Positions 13,749 through 21,507 of a stretch of DNA of 27,981 nucleotides are shown in pieces. Location: positions 1 through 27,981 of IMG/VR virus record IMGVR_UViG_3300044617_000857. One strand, given 5' to 3'. Each line of letters begins with the position of its first letter. Positions within the stretch are counted from its first letter, which is position 1. The notes beneath the pieces are model-generated. The model made no database searches, had not been told where the DNA came from, and saw only the letters and a program-made list of their open reading frames with translations. The position numbers and the translations under genes were made by a program. This DNA comes from a virus.

Positions 13749-13777
13749 TCAATGCGTTCGACAACGAACAAACCAAC

Positions 13778-14509
13778 ATGAACACACAATCAGAGAACAT
13801 CGCAGAACTCGCGGCTGCACTTGCTAAAGCGCAAGCCGAAATAGGCGGCGTCCATAAAGACGCAGCAAATCCGTATTATAAATCTTCTTACTCGACTTTA
13901 TCGAATGTATGGGAGACTGTGAAGCCACCCCTCACCAAGCACGGACTCTCTGTAGTCCAGATGCCGGGATCAGATGAGCGTGGATACTATGTGCAAACGC
14001 AGTTGATGCACGGGTCGGGACAATGGATTCGCAGCACAACCTACATGAAGCCAGCCAAAGAAGACCCGCAAGGCATCGGCAGTCTCATCAGCTACGCCCG
14101 CCGCTACGCTTTGCAAGCGATGGTTATGGCCTGCCCAGATGACGATGACGGAGAGGCCGCAATGGGACGCGCCAGCAAGCCCGTAGAATCATCCAAGCCT
14201 GTCGTTAAGGCAAAGCCTGCGGAAGCTCCATCAAAGCCCGCTACAGAGGCTCCTAACGCAAAAGATACACGCTTCGACGGCAAGCCTTCCTTGCTAGACT
14301 TACATACAGGATTGACTGCGGCAAACTTAACGCCGAACGATTTCATTCTTGCGATGCAGCACTTCAAGCAGATTCCGATCACAGCAACTGACTTCTTTAA
14401 AATGAAGGAAGAGACTGCCGCTAAATTCTTCGGCATGCTGAAAGATGTCATCACTTCTACCAGAGAATGGAAAGCTCTGTCTGATAATTTAACAACAAAC
14501 AAACAATGA
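13778..14509 (+). CDS. erf: ERF-family single-strand annealing protein
   Basis: A 243-residue protein with the ERF domain in residues 1-125: AAALAKAQAEIGGVHKDAAN, YYKSSYSTLSNVWETVKPPL, GLSVVQMPG and the signature GSLISYARRYALQAMVMACP followed by DDDDGE. ERF proteins anneal complementary single strands and pair with an exonuclease. A Pro/Lys-rich linker (about 130-160) leads to a C-terminal helical domain. The gene overlaps the SSB gene by four bases. The start follows GAACAAACCAAC, with no SD. Confidence 0.9.
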   Translation: MNTQSENIAELAAALAKAQAEIGGVHKDAANPYYKSSYSTLSNVWETVKPPLTKHGLSVVQMPGSDERGYYVQTQLMHGSGQWIRSTTYMKPAKEDPQGIGSLISYARRYALQAMVMACPDDDDGEAAMGRASKPVESSKPVVKAKPAEAPSKPATEAPNAKDTRFDGKPSLLDLHTGLTAANLTPNDFILAMQHFKQIPITATDFFKMKEETAAKFFGMLKDVITSTREWKALSDNLTTNKQ

Positions 14510-14880
14510 GTAACATACTAGCATCAATCGACATTCTCTCCATTGAGGGAGCCAAGCGAACAGCAACCGCATCAGGAAAAGATGTTGTCGTCATTGACTT
14601 GGGAGCAAGTCGCGCAACACCGCACACCAACGGAAAGGTTTATCTATCCTTGGACATCAAGGAAAAGAAAGAACCGGACCAATTTGGCAAAACGCACTTC
14701 ATCACGGAAGGCCGAACCAAGGAAGAGCGTGAAGCAAAGACACAACTGCCAATCATTGGAAGCGGCAAGGCGTTCACATTCTCGGACAATAAGCCTAAAC
14801 AATCCAAACAAAACGCAGTCCAAGCCGAACGATATGAGGGACGGCGAACCGATGATGAAGGAGATGAGATTCCATTTTAA
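14506..14880 (+). CDS. ssb: Phage single-stranded DNA-binding protein
   Basis: The 124-residue protein ends in DDEGDEIPF (116-124), the acidic tip that SSB proteins use to recruit partners. The body is short and diverged: strands in KDVVVIDLGASRAT and NGKVYLSLDIKEKK fit an OB fold, then a flexible segment. It directly follows the ERF gene, as SSB genes often do in phages. The fold is inferred; the tail and context are the main evidence. Confidence 0.7.
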   Translation: MSNILASIDILSIEGAKRTATASGKDVVVIDLGASRATPHTNGKVYLSLDIKEKKEPDQFGKTHFITEGRTKEEREAKTQLPIIGSGKAFTFSDNKPKQSKQNAVQAERYEGRRTDDEGDEIPF

Positions 14881-14904
14881 TTTCTAGCGGATGGCTCGCC
14901 GGAA

Positions 14905-14939
14905 GGGAGGGGTGGTGCTTGGTTTCCACTACCCCTCCC
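14905..14939 (+). terminator. GC-rich hairpin after the SSB gene
   Basis: GGGAGGGGTGGTG (14905-14917) pairs with CACTACCCCTCCC (14927-14939) over 13 bp with one G-T pair. Its core GGGAGGGG/CCCCTCCC equals that at 5705-5730, and in both places an AACACAC-ATG start follows within 15 bases. No T-run follows, so a classic terminator is not certain. Confidence 0.5.
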
Positions 14940-14954
14940 AAACTTTAAACACAC

Positions 14955-15173
14955 ATGGGAAAACTAATCGTATATCGAGATCACGGGTCAGCGAATTGGC
15001 AGTTCGGCGCATGGTTTCCGAAACTGAACAGCAACCTTGTCGCAAGCTTGGATAGCACCCTTGAATTTAAGGTTCTTGACTGCGATATACCCGAAGAAAA
15101 ACCAAAGCTTTTTGTCGAACCTGAAACGGCTTTTGACGATGACGACATCCCAAGCAAACTAGAATTAGCATGA
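14955..15173 (+). CDS. Small acidic protein, unknown
   Basis: Seventy-two residues behind an AAACACAC leader. KLIVYRDHGSANWQFGAWFP suggests a small beta domain; the end holds ETAFDDDDIPSKLELA, whose DDDDIP resembles an SSB-type acidic tip but not at the terminus. It overlaps the next gene by ATGA. Confidence 0.5.
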   Translation: MGKLIVYRDHGSANWQFGAWFPKLNSNLVASLDSTLEFKVLDCDIPEEKPKLFVEPETAFDDDDIPSKLELA

Positions 15174-15376
15174 GCAAAAAAAAACACAAACCTGAATATA
15201 AACGACCACATATGGCAAAGAAAATACAGCAAGAACAAGCGATGATCGCAGCGATGGTTCCCTACGAACTCTATGTTTTCTTGAAAGACACCGCAAAGAA
15301 GGAACGCAGAAGCCTTTCAGCGCAGGTTGTCATGTATTTAGAGGAACATCTCAAAGATTATGCAGCGCAGACATGA
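15170..15376 (+). CDS. Ribbon-helix-helix (Arc-like) DNA-binding protein
   Basis: Sixty-eight residues. A basic N-terminal arm precedes MVPYELYVFLKDTAKKERRS and LSAQVVMYLEEHLKDY, the strand-helix-helix pattern of Arc/MetJ repressors. It is a candidate regulator for the dispersed palindromes in this window, since such proteins bind short inverted or tandem sites as dimers. That link is inference. Confidence 0.65.
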   Translation: MSKKKHKPEYKRPHMAKKIQQEQAMIAAMVPYELYVFLKDTAKKERRSLSAQVVMYLEEHLKDYAAQT

Positions 15377-16443
15377 TGATTGGCACGAATAATGCTGAAC
15401 AAAAACCGATGAACACACAAACACCAAGGCTACGGGGAACCTTTAATCTCCCCACAGGCGAAGTTACTCGCCAACAATTCGCGGAGATGCTTGCGCTTAA
15501 GCATCGCACCGACATCAAGACAGCACTTAAACTAATCGGTTGCTGTGAACGAGAAGACGAAATTGACGAGGACTCACCGAAGAACTATTGGGAGTTGTTA
15601 GAGGAAGCATGTCAACTGATTGCGTATAGCGACGGAGATGTGGACGAACTTCCTGTCGAACTTGTTAAACAAGTGTCCGCTGAAGGAACAGAGCAGAGCA
15701 TTCTGGACTCCGCGCTATCATCCCGACTTGATAATAGTTACTCCCGACTCGCCGAACGCTTCGACTTCGGCGAGTTTATGACGCAGTTCCGGCCAAAGAA
15801 TGGGACGATACCCACGCCAGAGGACTACGCCGCAGCTATTGGCATGGGTGTGGACATGAGTTCCAAGGGTATGTGGCTAGCAGGAGATGGCATTTCCAAC
15901 CTGATCAGAATGGGGCATGAGAATGTGGTTTACCAAATCGCGGCCTCACTCAAGATGTCCTACAGCGCAGTCAGTAATTGGCATCGCACGGCACAGCGTA
16001 TCCCCCTGCACTATCGCCATGAGATCAGCCCTACAGTCGCCGTAGAGATAGCAACCGCCAAGTTCAGCGAGGACGAGAGCGAGAACAACGCGAAGATTAA
16101 GGAGTTGATCAACCAAGCGAGGGAAGAGAAGTGGTCTTGCGCCGAAGCCCGCGCCCATGTTCGCATGGAGAAGGGGCAGGAGCCTATGCAAAAGCTTGCA
16201 AAAAGTGATACCAAATGGTTAGCCGAGTTCGGTGGAGCGGAAGAACTTCTGGTCATCGCAACCAAGTGCGCCATGTGCCAAGCCGGGGTGGCTAGCTATC
16301 ATTTCGCCGTGACTCTGGTGAAAATTTTCCACCACCTCACCGAAAAAACGCAGATAATCCTTAAGGAATATCTGAAGGAGCGCATGGACGAAGAGACATT
16401 TGACGAAGTCACCAACGAAGAGTTGAGGAGGGTTGTGAAATGA
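15373..16443 (+). CDS. Large early protein with internal HTH, unknown
   Basis: The 356-residue ORF starts at ATG 15373 (ATGA overlap); ATG 15409, preceded by AACAAAAACCG, is an alternative that gives 344 residues. The first 115 residues are acidic. The middle carries GMWLAGDGISNLIRMGHENV, then VYQIAASLKMSYSAVSNWHR, a clear helix-turn-helix, and a tail HARVRMEKG-like helix. I recall phage proteins with the same order (GDWL-x-x-G, HTH, VARRVP, HHAEVA, RELR). A DNA-binding or partition-like role is possible. The end has a helical pair near CAMCQAGVASYHF. Confidence 0.55.
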   Translation: MMIGTNNAEQKPMNTQTPRLRGTFNLPTGEVTRQQFAEMLALKHRTDIKTALKLIGCCEREDEIDEDSPKNYWELLEEACQLIAYSDGDVDELPVELVKQVSAEGTEQSILDSALSSRLDNSYSRLAERFDFGEFMTQFRPKNGTIPTPEDYAAAIGMGVDMSSKGMWLAGDGISNLIRMGHENVVYQIAASLKMSYSAVSNWHRTAQRIPLHYRHEISPTVAVEIATAKFSEDESENNAKIKELINQAREEKWSCAEARAHVRMEKGQEPMQKLAKSDTKWLAEFGGAEELLVIATKCAMCQAGVASYHFAVTLVKIFHHLTEKTQIILKEYLKERMDEETFDEVTNEELRRVVK

Positions 16444-16685
16444 AATACTGGGTAATCGAAATGGAAGGCGGCAAGCCGAGCGATACCATGCAACCACAAG
16501 GGCCGTTCGCAAGCAAAGAAGCCGCAAAAAAGTGGATCATCGAAGACTGCAAGGGGACATTTGAAGCCGCAGACGAGGTTAGTCTTGGCGAGAACACGGA
16601 CTGGTCTACGCCGATGCTTATTCTTCAAGAGGTTGAGGAAGTTAAAACAATCCCTGTTGTATCATTCACAGTCAAAATCCAATGA
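16440..16685 (+). CDS. Small phage protein, unknown
   Basis: Eighty-one residues: a beta-alpha start (YWVIEMEGGKPSDTMQPQGP) with FASKEAAKKWIIED, a pattern common in small phage proteins that end in a short strand. Overlaps of four bases on both sides place it in the operon. Confidence 0.5.
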   Translation: MKYWVIEMEGGKPSDTMQPQGPFASKEAAKKWIIEDCKGTFEAADEVSLGENTDWSTPMLILQEVEEVKTIPVVSFTVKIQ

Positions 16686-16936
16686 AAGAACCGACCGAAT
16701 ATTTCGACCAGAACGAACTCGTTCATGCTGCGTTCCGGTATTATTTAGGACGAAGAACTATATCCGCTTGTGCTTTCGCTGACGATTTGGCTAAAGCCGC
16801 GCCAGCCTTGGAGAAAGGGACGAGGGATATGATCATCGAAGAAATCAAGTATGCACAAGAGCGTAAAGCGTTAGGTGACGCTTGCGATATCGAGGCTTGG
16901 GAAAACTGTCTAACAACAATGGAAGGAATCAAATGA
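16682..16936 (+). CDS. Conserved small phage protein, unknown
   Basis: Eighty-four residues, helical. AAFRYYLGRRTISACAFADD and RDMIIEEIKYAQERKALGDA with a later W-E-N match, from memory, a family seen in many phage genomes with the YYLGRxT signature. Function is not known to me. It shares ATGA overlaps with both neighbours. Confidence 0.55.
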   Translation: MKEPTEYFDQNELVHAAFRYYLGRRTISACAFADDLAKAAPALEKGTRDMIIEEIKYAQERKALGDACDIEAWENCLTTMEGIK

Positions 16937-17229
16937 GCTACTTTAATCAACGATACAAACATCAACTCGATCTCGCAGAAGAATACGAGACACTAATCAA
17001 ACGCAACGGCGTCGTATTGTTTGACAAGAACGAGGAAGAAAACCTTGGAGTAAACTTTGGTAGCGTGACGATCAACCGGATTGAAGAAGCAATCTTGATG
17101 AATGTCATGTGTGCTGCTTACAACAAACGCATCGAAGAGCTTATGTTCCACAAGGACGAGACGCAATTCTTGGACGCACTAGCCAGCGACATAAAGCTAT
17201 GCATCAACCCACCACAAAAGACATCGTAG
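16933..17229 (+). CDS. Small helical protein, unknown
   Basis: The start at 16933 is chosen for the ATGA overlap. The 98 residues are mostly charged helices (YKHQLDLAEEYETLIKRNGV, VTINRIEEAILMNVMCAAYN). No family recognised. Its last 31 bases are shared with the membrane gene at 17199. Confidence 0.5.
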   Translation: MSYFNQRYKHQLDLAEEYETLIKRNGVVLFDKNEEENLGVNFGSVTINRIEEAILMNVMCAAYNKRIEELMFHKDETQFLDALASDIKLCINPPQKTS

Positions 17230-17381
17230 CATCGTTGTTTCTGCTGTTCTTCCTAATCGCTGGAACCATTGGAATCATCGCCTTGTTGGTTCTTTACTGT
17301 CCACCTGCGCTTTACCTCGCCTCCTTGTCTAGCGTGTTCGTAGCGTTCGCAATCCTGACCAGTTATGACTTCTCAAAGTAA
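17199..17381 (+). CDS. 60-residue two-helix membrane protein
   Basis: The short polar start MHQPTTKD is followed by two transmembrane helices (about 10-33, IVASLFLLFFLIAGTIGIIA, and 38-56, LYLASLSSVFVAFAIL). It begins inside the previous gene and ends inside the next. It could be an early membrane effector or a small holin-like protein, but sits far from the lysis cassette. Confidence 0.5.
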   Translation: MHQPTTKDIVASLFLLFFLIAGTIGIIALLVLYCPPALYLASLSSVFVAFAILTSYDFSK

Positions 17382-17610
17382 CATAATAATGGAGGAAGAA
17401 GACGAGATTCGTTCTCTTCAAGCCGAACTGAACGAGCAATGCGAACTGCTAGCCAAAAGCGAGGAGCGTGAATACGGACTGCGCGGGACAGTCTTTGAAT
17501 TGGTAAGGATGAACGAAAGATTCGCCGCATTTTTGCTGCAACATTCGCCGCAAACGGGGAAAGATTTGGTTATCGAATATCGTAAGATTAAACAACGGAG
17601 GAATTTATGA
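17365..17610 (+). CDS. Small coiled-coil protein
   Basis: Eighty-one residues. A strongly charged coiled coil (EEEDEIRSLQAELNEQCELL, KSEEREYGLRG) and a basic end KIKQRRNL. ATG 17389 is an alternative start. The stop overlaps the next gene by four bases. Confidence 0.5.
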   Translation: MTSQSNIIMEEEDEIRSLQAELNEQCELLAKSEEREYGLRGTVFELVRMNERFAAFLLQHSPQTGKDLVIEYRKIKQRRNL

Positions 17611-17924
17611 ATAGAGAAGAAGCGATTCAAGCACAGATTGACGAGATAATGGATTCGTTTGACTTCGCCAGCGTAGAGAAAATCATGGCCGCTTTAGATT
17701 GGAAGTGGGCAACGGGCGGAGGAAACAAGAAGGAAATCCCTGACGAATACGAAATCCGCAGGTCTGCTAGGAACCGGATGCGTGATGCTGCAAAGGTTGG
17801 ATACAGCAGTTCAGGAGGGTTCGCAGCACGATTGATTGAGGGAGTCGAAGACGGGCAAGCATGGGTGCTTATGGATTTGCAGTTTGGAATCCATTCGTAT
17901 CAAGATACGACAGACTATGTTTAG
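17607..17924 (+). CDS. Conserved phage protein of the LDWKWA type
   Basis: 105 residues. DEIMDSFDFASVEKIMAALD and WKWATGGGNKKEIPDEYEIR, then AAKVGYSSSGGFAARL and a C-terminal strand pair. I recognise the pattern (F-D-F-x-K-V-x-x-x-M-x-x-L-x-W-x-W) as a frequent phage family without known function. It overlaps the following gene by eight bases. Confidence 0.6.
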   Translation: MNREEAIQAQIDEIMDSFDFASVEKIMAALDWKWATGGGNKKEIPDEYEIRRSARNRMRDAAKVGYSSSGGFAARLIEGVEDGQAWVLMDLQFGIHSYQDTTDYV

Positions 17925-18465
17925 CAAGATCGGGTATCCTCCCAAACACAGATACATTTGGGTAGATACCGCGTTCACGCACGAAGACTCACTAGGCTTT
18001 CAGGAAGCGTGGTGGATAGGAATTACGGCTATTCCATCGCGCATGTGGGGAATAAATGTCGTATTCCGTGAGGGAGGGATGCTCTACCGCAATGTCCCGC
18101 CTCATGCCGTAGCGTTCCGGCCTGATCCATGGGCCGACTGGTCGCCGAAGCAGGCGCAGATGTGGGACTGCTACTCCCAGCAATTCAGCACGCTGGAGAA
18201 CGATCACCTTTCCGGCCTGCGTGTGTCTGTGCTGGCAGACAGCGAGGTTTACGAGGGCAGATATCTCTTCTCGACGGCACACTACGGAGACGGATGGAGC
18301 GAGTGTCCGGAGCAGGACAAAGAGTTTATTTGGTGCGAACTGGACAACGGCAGGCTGACTATTCAACCAACGAACAGGGTAGTATTTATTGACAAGTCCT
18401 TTATTGTTAACAAGAATCCCCTTCCTCGCTTGAAATTGAGCGACAGAATTTACAGCGTCGAATGA
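17917..18465 (+). CDS. Unknown phage protein, Trp-rich
   Basis: The start at 17917 gives MFSKIGYPPKHRYIWVD. The 182 residues hold twelve or so Trp, mixed strands (AWWIGITAIPSRMWGINVVF, VVFIDKSFIVNKN) and no membrane segment. It may be a single beta-rich domain. TTATTGTTAACAAG inside its 3' part (18402-18415) resembles the dispersed palindrome but is coding sequence. Its stop overlaps the terminase-like gene by ATGA. Confidence 0.5.
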   Translation: MFSKIGYPPKHRYIWVDTAFTHEDSLGFQEAWWIGITAIPSRMWGINVVFREGGMLYRNVPPHAVAFRPDPWADWSPKQAQMWDCYSQQFSTLENDHLSGLRVSVLADSEVYEGRYLFSTAHYGDGWSECPEQDKEFIWCELDNGRLTIQPTNRVVFIDKSFIVNKNPLPRLKLSDRIYSVE

Positions 18466-18968
18466 AACGAATACCCGGCAAACTAACTGATTTAGAGACG
18501 AAATTCGCCCGCAACCTTGCGATGGGAATGAGCTACGCAAAAGCTCACGAACTTGCGGGATACAAGCCGTGCAAGAATGCAAAGATCGCTTACGGCAAGG
18601 GCAAAGCAATTGCAGAGCGTTCAGAGGTGAAGGCGTATCTGGATAGCCTTCGCAAAGCAACTTGGGTGCAGAACTTCCTTTCCGTGGAAGAGAAGCGCAG
18701 CCTATTGGCCGACATCGCCAGAGCCAAGCCGCAGGACATTACTGAGGAGCAGGCGTTTGTTTCGCTGAGTGTTGATGCGGAAGGAAAGCGCACGCTACAA
18801 GGCCCGAAGGTCAGCGAGAAGATCAAAGCCATCGAGGTTGACGCTAGGATCGCAGGAGAGTTGAGCGACGATAACGGGAAGGTTAATGTCGCGATTCAAC
18901 TGGTAAACGAAAGGCTCTCCGTCCCGCAGAACGAAGAGCCTTTGCAGTTGGTTGACGAGGAGGATTAG
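18462..18968 (+). CDS. Small terminase subunit-like DNA-binding protein
   Basis: 168 residues. The N terminus (KLTDLETKFARNLAMGMSYA, KAHELAGYKP) is the HTH of phage small terminases, and the middle NFLSVEEKRSLLADIARAKP with DITEEQAF and SEKIKAIEVDARIAGEL follows the family order: helical core, then an acidic end. It would recognise the packaging site and guide the large subunit. No large terminase follows; the next gene is convergent and overlaps by four bases. A different HTH protein is the alternative. Confidence 0.65.
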   Translation: MKRIPGKLTDLETKFARNLAMGMSYAKAHELAGYKPCKNAKIAYGKGKAIAERSEVKAYLDSLRKATWVQNFLSVEEKRSLLADIARAKPQDITEEQAFVSLSVDAEGKRTLQGPKVSEKIKAIEVDARIAGELSDDNGKVNVAIQLVNERLSVPQNEEPLQLVDEED

Positions 18969-19234
18969 GCGGGTTGCAGGGCTTCAGATAGCCATTGCAT
19001 TACCTTTTTCATTCCAGCGGCGTTCACATTCCAATCCGGAACTCCTCCGTGCAGGCACAGCCCGCCGTCTGGATTTTCCATTAGTGTTGAAACATAATAG
19101 CTGCCGCCTGTGAACTGCCCGTGTTCCGTGAAGTCGTAGCGTGCATCGTAAAACGAAACGATTGGCTCGTCTTGTTCTGTATCCAGCACGACATTGAACG
19201 GAATCCCGTCTGATTTAATTGATAAGGTTTTCAT
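18965..19234 (-). CDS. Small phage protein, unknown
   Basis: Eighty-nine residues, beta-rich: FNVVLDTEQDEPIVSFYDAR, FTGGSYYVSTLME and a helical end VMQWLSEALQPA. It starts behind AACAACACAC. It is the last gene of the long minus operon and meets the terminase-like gene tail to tail with a four-base overlap. Confidence 0.5.
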   Translation of the reverse strand: MKTLSIKSDGIPFNVVLDTEQDEPIVSFYDARYDFTEHGQFTGGSYYVSTLMENPDGGLCLHGGVPDWNVNAAGMKKVMQWLSEALQPA

Positions 19235-19422
19235 GTGTGTTGTTCTTGTTTTGTGATGCGAGTGAATCCTTCGTGTTCCCTGCGCTTGAACGATAGGATT
19301 CTGCCGTCTTCGTGAACAATAGCGCAGTTTTGATCCTGTGCCTCCATCCCGTGCAGCTCTGCTTCCCAGAGTGATGCAAAGCGACGAGGGTTAGAATTGC
19401 CTATGTAGAGTAGACAGGTCAT
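19231..19422 (-). CDS. Small phage protein, unknown
   Basis: Sixty-three residues (CLLYIGNSNPRRFASLWEAE, CAIVHEDGRILSFKRREHEG), which look like a small alpha-beta fold. It overlaps both neighbours by four bases. No family recognised. Confidence 0.5.
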   Translation of the reverse strand: MTCLLYIGNSNPRRFASLWEAELHGMEAQDQNCAIVHEDGRILSFKRREHEGFTRITKQEQHT

Positions 19423-19571
19423 TTCTTCCTCGCTGTTTTAGCTGATTCCTTGAATGCTTTAGCGGTTGGAGCGCCTTTTGCACCGGGCTTGCGCATCTTT
19501 TCGCCTGATCCAGCTTCAATGCGCTGGCGTTTAGCATAAATGTTGGCATATAATCCTTTAGGTTTATTCAT
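19419..19571 (-). CDS. Conserved KGLYANIYAKRQRI basic peptide
   Basis: The start at 19571 is fixed by a perfect AAGGAGGTGA six bases upstream, the best Shine-Dalgarno in the window. The 50-residue peptide (KGLYANIYAKRQRIEAGSGE, then MRKPGAKGAPTAKAF) belongs to a very widespread phage family with KGLxANIxAKRxRI and KPGxKGxPT. It is highly basic; the function is not known to me. Confidence 0.65.
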   Translation of the reverse strand: MNKPKGLYANIYAKRQRIEAGSGEKMRKPGAKGAPTAKAFKESAKTARKK

Positions 19572-19753
19572 TTCGTCACCTCCTTTCTGGGTTGGTAAGT
19601 TGAAGCATAACGGGGTTCGTTGCAAGCACTAGCAAGGCGAATGTAAGCCTCTGGAGGCAGGCAAGTGCCGTGCGTTGTTTCTGTTGATTTGACTTGGCGT
19701 TGCGAGCCAGCGTGGAAGGACTGCATGAGTTTTGGATTCTGTGACATTTTCAT
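19568..19753 (-). CDS. Small polar protein, unknown
   Basis: Sixty-one residues, no membrane segment (NPKLMQSFHAGSQRQVKSTE, TCLPPEAYIRLASACNEPRY). It starts behind AAACACACAACAAA. The SD of the next gene lies in its last codons. Confidence 0.45.
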   Translation of the reverse strand: MKMSQNPKLMQSFHAGSQRQVKSTETTHGTCLPPEAYIRLASACNEPRYASTYQPRKEVTK

Positions 19754-19772
19754 TTTGTTGTGTGTTTAAATA

Positions 19773-20015
19773 TTAACAGCCGCGATGGATGAACTGATCC
19801 CATTGGGAATCGCAAGAACGGATGATGCCTCTGCTGCCATCATTCCAATCAATTACAATTGCGCGTGAGGCATACTTGTCATCGCAATCAGCTATTTTGT
19901 ATTTGATTGATGCGATTGAACCTGTCCGAGATTTCCTATTTTCAAAATCTTGAACTTCTGAAAGGGGTATGATGCCGAGTTGATCTAATGTTGGAGGTTT
20001 GCTTTGTGTTTTCAT
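19773..20015 (-). CDS. Small protein, unknown
   Basis: Eighty residues from the ATG at 20015, behind AAACACACAACAAA; upstream in-frame Met codons lie in the previous gene. PPTLDQLGIIPLSEVQDFEN then IASIKYKIADCDDKYASRAI and a strand AIVIDWNDGSRGII. No family recognised. Confidence 0.5.
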   Translation of the reverse strand: MKTQSKPPTLDQLGIIPLSEVQDFENRKSRTGSIASIKYKIADCDDKYASRAIVIDWNDGSRGIIRSCDSQWDQFIHRGC

Positions 20016-20221
20016 TTTGTTGTGTGTTTTGTTTGTGCGTATGTTGCGGAAATTGCTTCCTCGTAAGCTGATAAGCCGGATTGGAAACCGCAGTTGTATG
20101 ATATTATCGCTTCGGGCTTGTCGTAAGGGCAAGCCTTGCGTGCTGTTTTAAGGGCATCTTGGAACCCACGCTTGAAAGCGGGTGCGGATGCGTTGCTGAT
20201 TTCTCCGAGTGTTTTGTTCAT
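20012..20221 (-). CDS. Small protein, unknown
   Basis: Sixty-nine residues (EISNASAPAFKRGFQDALKT, SYNCGFQSGLSAYEEAISAT), a helix-rich pattern with two GFQ turns. The start follows AATAGAAAACAC. It overlaps the next gene by ATGA. Confidence 0.5.
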   Translation of the reverse strand: MNKTLGEISNASAPAFKRGFQDALKTARKACPYDKPEAIISYNCGFQSGLSAYEEAISATYAQTKHTTK

Positions 20222-20285
20222 GTGTTTTCTATTGTTGGATATTCACGGATGCGTGAACAAGGGTTATTTTGTGAACTGGGGGGGG

Positions 20286-20570
20286 TTAGCCTTTCGCTTT
20301 AGCAAGTGCCGCTTTGCATTGTGCAATCAAAAGCGTGTCACGGTCGCCGTAAGCATCGCAGACGGCTTGCAAGGCGTCGAGCATTTCGGGTGCGGCTGAA
20401 ATGAGGTTCATGGTTGCAAAAGATTCCGGCTTGCAATCCCAAGCAAAAGCAACCCTGTAACCTTCAAGCGATTTTACTTCAAGGTAATCAAAATCTTTCG
20501 GAGTGCCATCATGCCACCGTGAGATGCGATTAATTGTCCAAGGGGCGGGGGCGTGGAGTGTGGTTTTCAT
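20286..20570 (-). CDS. Conserved phage protein with APEMLDAL ending
   Basis: Ninety-four residues starting behind AAAACACACAGGAAAAAAC. HAPAPWTINRISRWHDG and then MNLISAAPEMLDALQAVCDA match a very common phage protein with PWT near the start and (N/D)-x-x-LIxAAP-x-(L/M)L-x-AL at the end. Function unknown. TTGTTAACAA lies 25 nt before the ATG. Confidence 0.65.
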   Translation of the reverse strand: MKTTLHAPAPWTINRISRWHDGTPKDFDYLEVKSLEGYRVAFAWDCKPESFATMNLISAAPEMLDALQAVCDAYGDRDTLLIAQCKAALAKAKG

Positions 20571-20590
20571 GTTTTTTCCTGTGTGTTTTA

Positions 20591-20600
20591 TTGTTAACAA
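20591..20600. promoter_or_regulatory. Palindrome TTGTTAACAA before the APEMLDAL gene
   Basis: A perfect 10-base palindrome without a central base. On the minus strand it reads TTGTTAACAATAAAACACACA and its centre is 25 nt from the ATG at 20570, the same spacing as the other start-linked copies. Confidence 0.45.
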
Positions 20601-20669
20601 GCCGAAGCTTGGGAGGGCATTGTGCCACTCCATGCCGCGCCTTGTGAGGGAAGGCGCGGAGTTGGAATG

Positions 20670-20990
20670 TCACAGGATATCCGCAGCCCTTTGCAAATCC
20701 CGCCGCAGGTTTTCGCGGATTGTTTTCGCGTGTGTTTCCGCTTGGCTTGCAACCCGTGCGGCCTTCTCCTCCGCATCTTTAAGGATTCTCGCCGCTTGTT
20801 CCTTGGCAAGCGCGAGCGTATTTTGCTCTAGCTTTCTGGTTTCCGTCCAGCTGGCTTGCGGTAGAAAATCAGACCGCATGTCGTGTTCAATGAAGGGAAT
20901 TTGATCCAATAACCAAGGCCCGCAATAGGAGTCCCCGCCGAGTGTTTTCGCGCAGGCGAGGAGTGTTTCGATTTCGTCTTGTTTTGTCAT
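20670..20990 (-). CDS. Unknown protein with C-terminal coiled coil
   Basis: The start at 20990 follows AAAACACACTTAAAAAT. The 106 residues have a compact head (IETLLACAKTLGGDSYCGPW, IPFIEHDMRSDFLP) and a long coiled coil (LEQNTLALAKEQAARILKDA to TIRENLRRDLQRAADIL). I do not recognise the head. About 100 bp of unassigned sequence lies between its end and the previous start. Confidence 0.5.
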   Translation of the reverse strand: MTKQDEIETLLACAKTLGGDSYCGPWLLDQIPFIEHDMRSDFLPQASWTETRKLEQNTLALAKEQAARILKDAEEKAARVASQAETHAKTIRENLRRDLQRAADIL

Positions 20991-21058
20991 ATTTTTAAGT
21001 GTGTTTTGTGTGTTATATCGGCGAGAGGGATCGGACCTCGAGCGCCGGGGGTGTGGGA

Positions 21059-21412
21059 TTAGAACTGGGCAACGATGATCCCGCCGTCGAATTCGATTAC
21101 TTGCGTGCGGTCTTGAAGCCACTTCAAAGCGCGCTCCTGATTTTCCTCCTCTATCTCATCATCCGGGCGGATGTTGTCGTCGGAATCTAAAAGGTCCGCC
21201 TCATGGTTCCAGCCGTATTCTATCGCGCAAGCCAAGGCCGAATCGTATTCTGAAAAATCGCAGCGGATTGACACGCGATCAAATTCTGCGTCCGCATTTT
21301 CGTCAGTGTCTAAATACTCCGCCAAAGCTCTCGCTCCGGCATAGGTGAATCCAGCATTTTCGTCGCGGAAAAGGCGGTCGGCGATTTCCGAGGTGTTTAG
21401 TGTCTCTTTCAT
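21059..21412 (-). CDS. Conserved phage/plasmid protein, unknown
   Basis: 117 residues, acidic, start behind AAAACACACAA. ADRLFRDENAGFTYAGARAL, FDRVSIRCDFSEYDSALACA and the EEENQERALKWLQD region match a family I know from phages and plasmids (F-D-x-V-x-I-x-C-x-F-x-E-Y). Function unknown; antirestriction-like genes are often neighbours of this family, which is only context. Confidence 0.6.
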   Translation of the reverse strand: MKETLNTSEIADRLFRDENAGFTYAGARALAEYLDTDENADAEFDRVSIRCDFSEYDSALACAIEYGWNHEADLLDSDDNIRPDDEIEEENQERALKWLQDRTQVIEFDGGIIVAQF

Positions 21413-21507
21413 TTGTGTGTTTTCTAGTGTGTTTTGGCGTCTCATCAGGTGCGGCTTGCCATTTCCGCACTACGGGAAGGAATAGAACCTTGCCCGTTTC
21501 GACATTA

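Noticed and set aside
18402-18415. TTATTGTTAACAAG as another operator copy
   Set aside because: It is inside a coding region (FIVNKN), far from any start or stop, so kept out of the family count.
21005-21080. tRNA-like fold on the minus strand (GGCGGGA pairing TCTCGCC with GGTCCGATCC between)
   Set aside because: Only 67 nt, no D arm, the T-like stem overlaps the acceptor arm, and half of it is coding sequence of the gene ending at 21059.
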